Shown here: piece after piece, positions 1 through 5,979 of the stretch
Layout of the letters: each line of letters opens with the position of its first letter
Position numbering within the stretch: position 1 is the stretch's first letter
Source: an uncultured Ruminococcus sp.
Lineage (GTDB): Bacteria; Bacillota; Clostridia; Oscillospirales; CAG-272
Direction of reading: 5' to 3'
Length of the DNA stretch: 8,013 bases
NCBI GenBank assembly: GCA_902783905.1
Contig: CACZSP010000050.1
Coordinates: forward strand, 1-8,013
Position numbers and translations under genes: made by a program
Notes under the pieces: model-generated
Told to the model about the DNA's origin: nothing
What the model saw: only the letters and a program-made list of their open reading frames with translations
Database searches by the model: none

Positions 1-143
1 CGAAGACGGGAGATCCCAACGGCCCCGGCCTCCCCGAATGGAGCGTAAACTCCGCGTCGGAGGACGTCATGGGCTTCGGTGACGAAACGGGGATGATGAA
101 GGAGCCGAAGCACGCGCTGTTTGATATTTTCGACGGAAAGTAA
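1..143 (+). CDS. Type-B carboxylesterase (para-nitrobenzyl esterase family), C-terminal fragment
   Basis: Only the last 46 codons are present, read in the frame beginning at base 3 and ending with TAA at 141-143. The tail contains TGDPNG, then LPEW, then a MGFGDETGM stretch. This order (GDPN near the front, LPEWP-like, then a short FGD motif before the stop) is the usual end of type-B carboxylesterases, alpha/beta-hydrolases of about 500 residues that hydrolyse carboxylic esters. The catalytic Ser, Glu and His lie upstream of the window, so activity and signal peptide cannot be judged. A strong hairpin terminator follows 27 bases after the stop. The family call rests on a short but characteristic tail. 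Confidence 0.72.
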   Translation, partial: KTGDPNGPGLPEWSVNSASEDVMGFGDETGMMKEPKHALFDIFDGK

Positions 144-170
144 GCGCGGACCGTTACGTTATACGAACTG

Positions 171-224
171 AAAAAACGCGCCCGCGCGGTCCGCTGAACG
201 GACCGCGCGGGCGCGCGGTTTTTT
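171..224. terminator. Bidirectional intrinsic terminator between convergent genes
   Basis: A 17-bp perfect GC-rich stem (177-193 with 199-215) encloses a 5-nt loop (194-198). It is flanked by A6 at 171-176 and T6 at 219-224. Read on the plus strand it has a U-tract after the stem and ends the carboxylesterase transcript. Read on the minus strand the A6 becomes a U6, so it also ends the oxidoreductase transcript, whose stop is at 226-228. Confidence 0.92.
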
Positions 225-225
225 A

Positions 226-1380
226 TCAGATCTCGGGCACCGTTACCGCTACCTCTCTGCCGAGAGCGGCCGATTCGGTGATGCCGTTTATTATCGCCTG
301 ATTGATAATGATTTCCGAAGTGGGGACCGGTGCCGGAAGATCGTTTGCGATCGCGTCGAGGAAGGAATATATCTTGCGCTGCCAGAGCGTCCCGTCTCCG
401 TCCTGGTCCTTCAGCAGCGGGACCGTCTGTTCGACCGGCTGGCCGGCCAGCTGGCGGTAGACCGTCATCGGCCCGCCCGTCGTCCCGTTCCAGCAGTCGG
501 TGGAGGGGATGCGCAGTCCGCCCTTCGTTCCGAGGATTATCGTGTCGCCGGGGGTGTTGACGTTCATCGCCCAGGCGATCCTGAAATCGAGATTGATCCC
601 GCCCTCGAGTCTGATCAGGGCCCCGGCGAAATCGTCGACTCCGAACATGTCGGCAAGTCTTTGCGGATCCCGGGAGTTTTGGTAGGTTTCCGGGTCTTTT
701 CCGAAATAGTCGGTCGTAAATCCGGATACCGTCAGCGGTTTAGGGTATCCCACCGCACGGAGCACCATGTCGAGCGAATAACAGCCGATGTCGGCAAGCG
801 CGCCGATACCCGCCGTATCCCGGCGTATGAAGGAGGTCCGGTTGTCTCCGGCGGGTATGCCGCGGCGGCGGCCGCCGCCCGTCTGTATGTAGTAAACCCG
901 TCCCAGTTCTCCCGAGTCGACTATTCTTTTGATCATCTGCATGTTCTTGTCGAACCGCGGCTGAAATCCGACGGTCAGTATCTTTCCGCTGCGTTTCTCG
1001 GCGCGCATCATTTCGACGGCTTCCTCCATCGTGGCGCTGAACGGCTTTTCCAGCAGAACGTTCACGCCCCGGTCGAGCGCGTACACCGTCGGGGCCGCGT
1101 GCTGACAGTTGTAGGTGCAGACGCTTACTCCGTCGAGGTTTCCGGCTTCGGCGTCGAGAAGCGCTTCGTGGCTTTCGTATATCCTTGCTTTGTCCAGCCC
1201 GAACTCCGCGGCGAATTTCGCCGCTTTTCCGGGCACTATGTCGGCGAGAGCCACTATTTCGACGTTGGGAAAAGTGAGGTAAGACCTTACGTGAGAGTGG
1301 GCTATACCTCCCGTTCCGATAACGGCGATCCTGAATTTTTCGCCGCCTTTGTTCTTAACGTTCAGATCGATTCTTGCCAT
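226..1380 (-). CDS. Gfo/Idh/MocA family NAD(P)-dependent oxidoreductase
   Basis: The 384-aa product is typical of the family, which oxidises or reduces sugars, inositols and related polyols in the cytosol. The N-terminal Rossmann fold has the dinucleotide motif IGTGGIA at residues 21-27. The catalytic-lysine motif EKP is at 111-113, followed by GFQPRFD at 138-144, which starts the C-terminal substrate domain. The second active-site motif is DIGCYSLD at 197-204. The His common in many members is Tyr201 here, a variant known in glucose-fructose oxidoreductase-like and dihydrodiol dehydrogenase-like branches. No signal peptide is seen. The ATG is supported by AGAGGAG at 1387-1393, six bases upstream. 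The gene has its own promoter and converges on the esterase. Substrate cannot be assigned from sequence; sugar-1,5-lactone-type chemistry is the family norm. Confidence 0.93.
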   Translation of the reverse strand: MARIDLNVKNKGGEKFRIAVIGTGGIAHSHVRSYLTFPNVEIVALADIVPGKAAKFAAEFGLDKARIYESHEALLDAEAGNLDGVSVCTYNCQHAAPTVYALDRGVNVLLEKPFSATMEEAVEMMRAEKRSGKILTVGFQPRFDKNMQMIKRIVDSGELGRVYYIQTGGGRRRGIPAGDNRTSFIRRDTAGIGALADIGCYSLDMVLRAVGYPKPLTVSGFTTDYFGKDPETYQNSRDPQRLADMFGVDDFAGALIRLEGGINLDFRIAWAMNVNTPGDTIILGTKGGLRIPSTDCWNGTTGGPMTVYRQLAGQPVEQTVPLLKDQDGDGTLWQRKIYSFLDAIANDLPAPVPTSEIIINQAIINGITESAALGREVAVTVPEI

Positions 1381-1420
1381 CTTCGACTCCTCTTTCCGGG
1401 CGTTGGCCGCTTTTTCTAAT

Positions 1421-1450
1421 ATTCTAACACGGACGGAGGTTTTTTGTCAA
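1421..1450 (-). promoter_or_regulatory. Sigma-A type promoter for the minus-strand oxidoreductase
   Basis: On the minus strand a perfect -35 TTGACA lies at 1445-1450 and a -10 TAGAAT at 1421-1426, separated by 18 bp. A TG dinucleotide one base before the -10 makes it an extended -10. The predicted start near 1414 leaves a leader of about 34 nt containing the AGAGGAG ribosome binding site. Confidence 0.8.
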
Positions 1451-1500
1451 TAACAGCCCGCTTTTTTCGGGTACTTCCTTAAGAAAAAACGCGAAAGGGA

Positions 1501-1529
1501 TTGCGCCGGAGACAAATATATGTTATACT
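1501..1529 (+). promoter_or_regulatory. Extended -10 promoter for the glycosidase-esterase-dipeptidase operon
   Basis: A -10 TATACT at 1524-1529 is preceded by TG at 1521-1522 (extended -10). A weak -35 TTGCGC at 1501-1506 sits at the ideal 17-bp spacing. Transcription is predicted to start near 1536. The TTG at 1501 is therefore part of the promoter and not a plausible start codon for the following gene. Confidence 0.72.
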
Positions 1530-1531
1530 TA

Positions 1532-1546
1532 TATCTTACAAAGATA
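1532..1546. repeat. Inverted repeat at the operon transcription start (candidate operator)
   Basis: Six-base arms TATCTT (1532-1537) and AAGATA (1541-1546) surround the 3-bp centre ACA, giving a 15-bp near-palindrome. It covers the predicted start site of the operon promoter, a standard repressor position. No U-tract follows and the stem is weak, so a DNA-level operator is more likely than an RNA hairpin. No cognate regulator gene is in the window. Confidence 0.4.
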
Positions 1547-1566
1547 CGAAAAAAAGAGGCGGAAAA

Positions 1567-2799
1567 ATGGAAACGGTCAGATGCGCGGTTATCGGACTCG
1601 GCAACCGCGGAAGAGGCATATTGAAGCACGTTCTGCTGCGTCTGGACGGAGTGAAGGTCACGGCGGTCTGCGATCTGTACGCCGACAGGGCCGAGGCGGG
1701 ACGCGACGCGGTCTCGGCGGCGACCGGGGAGACTCCCTTCTGTTCGACGGACGCTCACGACGTTATTCCGAGAAGCGACGTCGACGCGGTGATAGTCACC
1801 GCGGGATGGGAGGCGCATATCCCGCTGGCGATCGAAAGCATGAAGGCGGGAAAGCCCTGCGGAGTCGAGGTCGGCGGCGCCTACTGCCTGGCAGACTGTT
1901 TCGAACTCGTCAGGGTCTGCGAGGAGACCGGAGTACCCGTCATGCTGATGGAAAACTGCTGCTACAACGCCGACGAGCTTGCCGTCACCGCCATGGTGCG
2001 GGACGGGATTTTCGGCAGGGTGGTGCACTGTTCGGGAGCGTACGGTCACGATCTGCGCCACGAGATCGGCTTCGGCAATATCGAACGGCACTACCGCCTG
2101 CGCAACTATCTCGGCAGGAACTGCGAGAATTATCCGACTCACGAACTGGGACCCATCGCAAAAATACTGAATATCGGCAGAGGCAACCGGATGGTTTCAC
2201 TGACCTCGATGTCGTGCGGTTCGTTCGGCATGGCCGAGTACTGCGACGCGCGGGAAGAGCTGGCCGATCTGCGCGGAAAGCGGTTTGCCCAGGGCGATAT
2301 CTTCCATACGGTTATCGGATGCGAGAACGGAGAGAGCATTCTTCTGCGTCTCGACACGACGCTGCCGCGCTTTTATTCACGTGAGCTTACCGTCCGCGGG
2401 ACGCGCGGACTCTACGATATGAACAACGATCTGGTATTCATCGACGGCCGCTCGGAAAAGGAATACTGGAGTCCGCGGCAGAGCACCGCCGAGCTTGCCG
2501 GAAACATGCACCGGGATTATTTCGACAGATACCTGCCGCGCCTCTGGAAGGACATTACGCCGGAGGAGAAAAAAGCGGGGCACGGCGGAATGGATTATCT
2601 GATCTACCGTGATTTCTTCTCCGCGGTACGGACCGGAAGCGAAATGCCGATCGACGTTTACGACATGGCTGCGTGGATGTCAATCACCTGTCTCTCGGAA
2701 AGATCGGCAAGAGAGGGACGGGCCGTCGCGATACCCGATTTTACCCGCGGGCTTTACCGCACGAGGGAGCCGAAAGACGTTACCGAACTTGATTATTGA
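1567..2799 (+). CDS. GH109-like NAD-dependent glycosidase / Gfo-Idh-MocA fold protein
   Basis: The 410-aa product has a Gfo/Idh/MocA fold but the motif set of glycoside hydrolase family 109, whose characterised members are alpha-N-acetylgalactosaminidases using tightly bound NAD. The NAD loop is GLGNRG at residues 10-15. Where dehydrogenases have EKP this protein has EVG (101-103), so the dehydrogenase lysine is missing, as in GH109. Further GH109-like blocks are LMENCCYNADE (127-137), GAYGHDLR (157-164), YPTHELGPIA (189-198, with Tyr189 and His192 at the active-site signature), RGNR (205-208) and GHGGMD (338-343). There is no Tat or Sec signal, unlike many GH109 enzymes, so it probably acts in the cytosol. 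Start: ATG 1567 with GAGG at 1556-1559; the upstream TTG at 1501 lies in the promoter. It is the first gene of a three-gene operon. Actual substrate is unproven. Confidence 0.85.
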   Translation: METVRCAVIGLGNRGRGILKHVLLRLDGVKVTAVCDLYADRAEAGRDAVSAATGETPFCSTDAHDVIPRSDVDAVIVTAGWEAHIPLAIESMKAGKPCGVEVGGAYCLADCFELVRVCEETGVPVMLMENCCYNADELAVTAMVRDGIFGRVVHCSGAYGHDLRHEIGFGNIERHYRLRNYLGRNCENYPTHELGPIAKILNIGRGNRMVSLTSMSCGSFGMAEYCDAREELADLRGKRFAQGDIFHTVIGCENGESILLRLDTTLPRFYSRELTVRGTRGLYDMNNDLVFIDGRSEKEYWSPRQSTAELAGNMHRDYFDRYLPRLWKDITPEEKKAGHGGMDYLIYRDFFSAVRTGSEMPIDVYDMAAWMSITCLSERSAREGRAVAIPDFTRGLYRTREPKDVTELDY

Positions 2800-2810
2800 G
2801 GAGAACAGGT

Positions 2811-3686
2811 ATGAGATACGAATGGTTCAGCGTGACTTACAACAAACGCTTTGATTTCTGCTTTTCGGATTCGCCCGAGGAGACTCTCGACGGATACGAG
2901 GAGGGAGTCAGCGAGGCTTGCCTGTCCCTTCCCGATTCCTATACGGAGAACGGCGCTCCGGTGCCGCTGGTCTTTTCCGCGCACGGCTCGGGCGGCAGGG
3001 TGTGCCGCGAAGAGGACGTGCACGGAGGGATAAAATACCTCGGCGACGCCAATCTTGAAAAATACGCCGTTTTCGACATTCACGGCACCCGTCCGGACGG
3101 TCGCTCGTACGGCAACCGCCGGTACGTATTCGCCGTTTACCGGGCGTACAACTACGTGATCTCTCATTACAACGTCGACCCGCGGCTGTTCGTTTCGGGC
3201 GGATCGATGGGAGGAGTCTGCGCTCTCAACTTCGTCAATACCTTCCCGTCGGCAGTCAGGGCGGTCGGGCTTTTCTACCCGCGGACCAATCTTCACGAGG
3301 AGTTTATCGGCGGAATGCGGGAGCACGGGTCGTTCGACAGTCAGAGAAATCCGAAAAAAGGTTTTTATCTGCGCGAAGTGATCGCCGACCAGTTCGGGTT
3401 TTCCCAGAATCTCGCCTGGGAGCCCGAAAAGACCGCCGGTTTCGACCCGTTCAACACTCGAACCGTTACGATCGACGGCAAACGCTACACTTTCTTCCCG
3501 TGCCCTATTAAAGTCTGGCACGGCGATTCCGACGTTTCGGTCGATTTCAGGACGGCGCGTGAATATATCGCCGGGATAAGAAGAGCCGGTTCGATGGCGG
3601 AGCTGCGCGTCATGCGGGGCAGGGGCCATTCGATCAACCCCGTGATGCAGGAAGAACTGGGGCTCTGGTTCGACAGATTTATCTGA
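2811..3686 (+). CDS. Alpha/beta-hydrolase fold esterase or peptidase-like hydrolase
   Basis: The 291-aa cytosolic product has the ordered landmarks of an alpha/beta-hydrolase. These are an oxyanion-loop HGSGG at 58-62, the nucleophile elbow GGSMGG at 130-135 (Ser132), an acid in HGDSDVSV at 237-244 (Asp239 or Asp241), and the catalytic His in RGHS (His273). The layout resembles poly(3-hydroxybutyrate)-depolymerase/feruloyl-esterase-like and prolyl-oligopeptidase-like small hydrolases, which cleave esters, often acetyl or acyl groups on sugars. No signal peptide is seen. The start ATG at 2811 has AGGAG at 2799-2803, overlapping the stop of the preceding gene, with 11 bp between the genes, so they are co-transcribed. 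Its operon partners suggest removal of an ester from a glycoconjugate, but that is inference. Confidence 0.86.
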   Translation: MRYEWFSVTYNKRFDFCFSDSPEETLDGYEEGVSEACLSLPDSYTENGAPVPLVFSAHGSGGRVCREEDVHGGIKYLGDANLEKYAVFDIHGTRPDGRSYGNRRYVFAVYRAYNYVISHYNVDPRLFVSGGSMGGVCALNFVNTFPSAVRAVGLFYPRTNLHEEFIGGMREHGSFDSQRNPKKGFYLREVIADQFGFSQNLAWEPEKTAGFDPFNTRTVTIDGKRYTFFPCPIKVWHGDSDVSVDFRTAREYIAGIRRAGSMAELRVMRGRGHSINPVMQEELGLWFDRFI

Positions 3687-3699
3687 CGGAGAAGAAAAA

Positions 3700-4647
3700 G
3701 TGGGAAAAAAGAGCTATTTCGTAGTCGACGGACACTGCGACAGCATAAGCCTTCTCAGAGACGGCGAATCTCATCTTGTCAACGAATACAATTTCAGCAA
3801 AAAATATCCCCAGCTTCAGTTCGTCGCGCTTTTCTGCGGAGGGCACGGCCAGACGGAGGAGGATTCGTACCGTCTGGCGATGAGATATCTCGGGCATTTT
3901 TCGATCGAAAAAGAGACCGAAAAAGACCTGTTCGTTCAGGTCAGGACCTACGGAGAAATCGAAAAGGCCTTCGCGGAAGGCAGACACGCGGTGCTGCTTA
4001 CCGAAGAGGGCGGATCCTGCGTGCGCGGGAGCGTGAAGATCTTCGACGACCTTTACGCCGCCGGTATCAGGATATTCGGGCTGGCCTGGCTTTCGAACGG
4101 CCTGGCGAAAAGCAACCGGATCGCCGACGGTGAGACCGACGACGGACTGACTTCCTTCGGCAGAGAGATAGTCGAAGAGGGGAACAGGATCGGGATGATC
4201 TTCGACGTCTCGCACCTGTCCGACAGATCCTTTTACGACGTCGTCGGACTTGCCGCCCGGCCGCCAGTCGCCACACATTCCAATTTCCGGGCGGTATGCG
4301 GGCATTCACGCAATCTGACCGACGATATGGCAAAAAAAATCGCCGCCCGCGGCGGCGTTATCGGCCTCAATCTTTATCCTCCGTTTATTTCGGACGATCC
4401 CGAAAAAAGAACGCTGGAGGGTTTGTTCCTCCAGCTTGAATACGGCCTCGATCTGGTCGGAGAGAATTGTATCGGCTTCGGCTTCGATATCGACGGAGTG
4501 GACGGCGATTATCCGCCTCCGCTCGACACGTCTTCTTCGATCCACGACAGAGTGATCGACGCCATGATCTCCCGCGGATATTCCGATACGCTTATCGAAA
4601 AGATATCCTCAGGAAACTGGCTTTCGTATCTTAAAAAGAATCTTTGA
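3700..4647 (+). CDS. Peptidase family M19 (renal dipeptidase-like) metallo-dipeptidase
   Basis: The 315-aa product matches family M19, zinc enzymes that hydrolyse dipeptides, including some with a D-amino acid. The metal-binding HxD is GHCDS (His12, Asp14). The bridging Glu is in TEEGG (102-103). DVSHLSD is at 169-175, followed by ATHSN with His193 and CGHSRN with His202 and Arg204. GFDIDG at 261-266 carries the late Asp (Asp263). GNW at 305-307 corresponds to the usual GGN end motif. GGVIGLN at 218-224 is also conserved. Length is normal and all expected ligands are present, so it should be active. It starts at GTG 3700 with GGAG at 3688-3691, and no in-frame ATG competes nearby. It is the last gene of the operon, and its stop abuts the stop of the convergent transporter gene. 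Confidence 0.92.
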   Translation: MGKKSYFVVDGHCDSISLLRDGESHLVNEYNFSKKYPQLQFVALFCGGHGQTEEDSYRLAMRYLGHFSIEKETEKDLFVQVRTYGEIEKAFAEGRHAVLLTEEGGSCVRGSVKIFDDLYAAGIRIFGLAWLSNGLAKSNRIADGETDDGLTSFGREIVEEGNRIGMIFDVSHLSDRSFYDVVGLAARPPVATHSNFRAVCGHSRNLTDDMAKKIAARGGVIGLNLYPPFISDDPEKRTLEGLFLQLEYGLDLVGENCIGFGFDIDGVDGDYPPPLDTSSSIHDRVIDAMISRGYSDTLIEKISSGNWLSYLKKNL

Positions 4648-5907
4648 TTATGCCGCGGGCCGTCTTTTCTTCCATCCGGCGGAGCCGGCAAGACAGACGG
4701 CGCAGGCGACGGCCCCCGCCACCGTCCACGCAAGTACCGCGGCGCGCCAGCCCGATGAATCGGCAAGCTTGCCCCAGATTACCGTAAACGAGGACGATCC
4801 GATAAAAACGGTGCCGTTAAGCACGCCGGAAACGGCTGTCGACAGTCCCATACGGCTGAATCTGTAGGTGGTATACGTCATCAGCATGGTGTTGATACCC
4901 CACATGCAGGCGTTTGAAACGGCAAGCATGGCGACCGAGAGGACGGGACTCTTTCCGAGAAGAAAGATTATCAGATTCGCTGCGGCGGAAACCCCGCAGA
5001 GGACGGCGACGGTCGTGCACTCGTTGTCAAAAAAGCGTTTGTTGAGAAAGGCGGCGACGTAAGGTCCCGCCACGCTGACCGCCGGCATCAGCGCCGAAAT
5101 GAGAGCCGCGTTCGACGACGCGATCCCGTGACTGACCGAAAGGTATTTCGGAATCCAGGATATCACCGCTTCCTTGAGGGTGCCGTTGAAGAAGGATGCG
5201 CAGATCATAACGGCAAGTCCGCAGGACAGAAGAAGCTTCAACGAAAGCCGTCTCACGCCTCCGCCGTTTTCGATCTCCTCGGTTCCTTCGGCTGTTCGTT
5301 CCTTTATTATTCCCGAAATTGCCGCCATGTATACCGTCAGCAGTATGCCGCCGGCGACAAGAGCCGTTCCGCTGACGAAAAAGACGTTTTCCCATCCCGT
5401 ATCAAGCATAAAGAAGGAAATCAGGTAGCATCCGATGCTTCCGAGGGGGATGGAAGGAGACACGTTTGCCGCGCTGCGCTCCCGTTCCTCTTTCGTCATC
5501 CAGAGGGTGAGAACGCGTATGACCGACGGCCAGAGCATCGAGCAGAAAAAACCGTTGGCCGACCATAAAACGATATAAACGGCAGTGTTTCCGCCGGCTG
5601 CCGGCATAAGCAGGTTGGCGGCGCCCGACCCGATCAGGCCGACCGGTATCATGACGCGCGGGGATATTTTCATGGCGAGAAGCCCGTTTATCAGCTGTCC
5701 CGATCCGTAAAAGATCAGAAAAGCGGCGGAAATCAGCCCGTCCGCTCCTTCGGCGAGAGCTCCCGCTTCCGACATCGCCTTTATGGCGGCCGCAAAGGTG
5801 TTTCTTCCGAGATATGAAACGGCGTACGCCGCGAATACCAGTATGAAAAGAGCGGTTCCTTTTCCGGATGATCTGTTTTTCAATCTGTCGCTCCAGTCAG
5901 TAATCAT
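4648..5907 (-). CDS. MFS transporter, organophosphate:phosphate antiporter (GlpT/UhpC)-like
   Basis: The 419-aa polytopic inner-membrane protein has about 12 hydrophobic segments, with a charged central loop near residues 200-225 that separates two six-helix halves. TM1 has SYLGRNTFAAA (31-41), which lines up with the YLVRKNFALA region of GlpT; Arg35 matches the phosphate-binding GlpT Arg45. LISAAFLIFYGSGQLINGLL (58-77) and ISPRVMIPVGLI (81-92) match the OPA TM2-TM3 region. At the position of the second phosphate-binding Arg of GlpT (Arg269) it seems to have Lys245 (KEAVISWIPKYL). No His is seen where GlpT has His165. A phosphorylated or anionic substrate is likely, but identity is open. The ATG at 5907 lacks a ribosome binding site; TTG at 5883 with GGAG at 5891-5894 is a credible alternative giving 411 aa. 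It is divergent from the lipoprotein gene. Confidence 0.88.
   Translation of the reverse strand: MITDWSDRLKNRSSGKGTALFILVFAAYAVSYLGRNTFAAAIKAMSEAGALAEGADGLISAAFLIFYGSGQLINGLLAMKISPRVMIPVGLIGSGAANLLMPAAGGNTAVYIVLWSANGFFCSMLWPSVIRVLTLWMTKEERERSAANVSPSIPLGSIGCYLISFFMLDTGWENVFFVSGTALVAGGILLTVYMAAISGIIKERTAEGTEEIENGGGVRRLSLKLLLSCGLAVMICASFFNGTLKEAVISWIPKYLSVSHGIASSNAALISALMPAVSVAGPYVAAFLNKRFFDNECTTVAVLCGVSAAANLIIFLLGKSPVLSVAMLAVSNACMWGINTMLMTYTTYRFSRMGLSTAVSGVLNGTVFIGSSSFTVIWGKLADSSGWRAAVLAWTVAGAVACAVCLAGSAGWKKRRPAA
5891..5894 (-). promoter_or_regulatory. Ribosome binding site supporting a TTG start at 5883 for the transporter
   Basis: On the minus strand GGAG lies inside the first codons after the ATG at 5907, seven bases before an in-frame TTG (5881-5883). 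The ATG has no purine-rich site upstream and would leave a leader of only about 5-7 nt from the predicted start. The TTG would give a normal leader of about 30 nt. The removed residues (MITDWSDR) lie before the first membrane helix, so either product could function. Confidence 0.5.
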
Positions 5908-5919
5908 TTATCGCATAAT

Positions 5920-5948
5920 ATTATATCACTCAATCGTGTTTTTAACAA
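5920..5948 (-). promoter_or_regulatory. Sigma-A promoter of the MFS transporter gene
   Basis: On the minus strand a perfect -10 TATAAT lies at 5920-5925 and a -35 TTGTTA at 5943-5948, with an exact 17-bp spacer. Transcription is predicted to start near 5912-5914. The -35 lies inside the inverted repeat 5935-5952. Confidence 0.75.
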
Positions 5949-5952
5949 CACG
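5935..5952. repeat. Inverted repeat over the transporter -35 box (candidate operator)
   Basis: Arms CGTGTT (5935-5940) and AACACG (5947-5952) are perfect inverted repeats around a 6-bp AT-rich centre. The element overlaps the -35 of the transporter promoter and lies 28-45 bp before the lipoprotein start codon, so a bound regulator could control both divergent genes. No regulator gene is in the window. Confidence 0.45.
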
Positions 5953-5979
5953 TATCAGCCGAACGCAAAGGGTTTTGTC

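Noticed and set aside
864..879. Perfect 16-bp GGCGGC/GCCGCC palindrome inside the oxidoreductase gene
   Set aside because: It is explained by the codons for a Gly-Gly-Gly-Arg-Arg-Arg stretch in GC-rich coding DNA; no flanking U-tract or regulatory context.
661..1419. Plus-strand open frame (252 codons) opposite the minus-strand oxidoreductase
   Set aside because: It is antisense to a gene with clear NAD-binding and EKP motifs, and its composition is typical of a complement-frame artefact.
1501..1566. Upstream TTG extension of the GH109-like protein by 22 residues
   Set aside because: The TTG is part of the promoter -35, the extension lies before the predicted transcription start, and ATG 1567 has a well-spaced GAGG and begins the protein right before the Rossmann motif.
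2793..3629. Minus-strand open frame (278 codons) opposite the alpha/beta-hydrolase
   Set aside because: It is an in-register shadow of a well-supported gene. Its translation has no family motif and it starts without a ribosome binding site.
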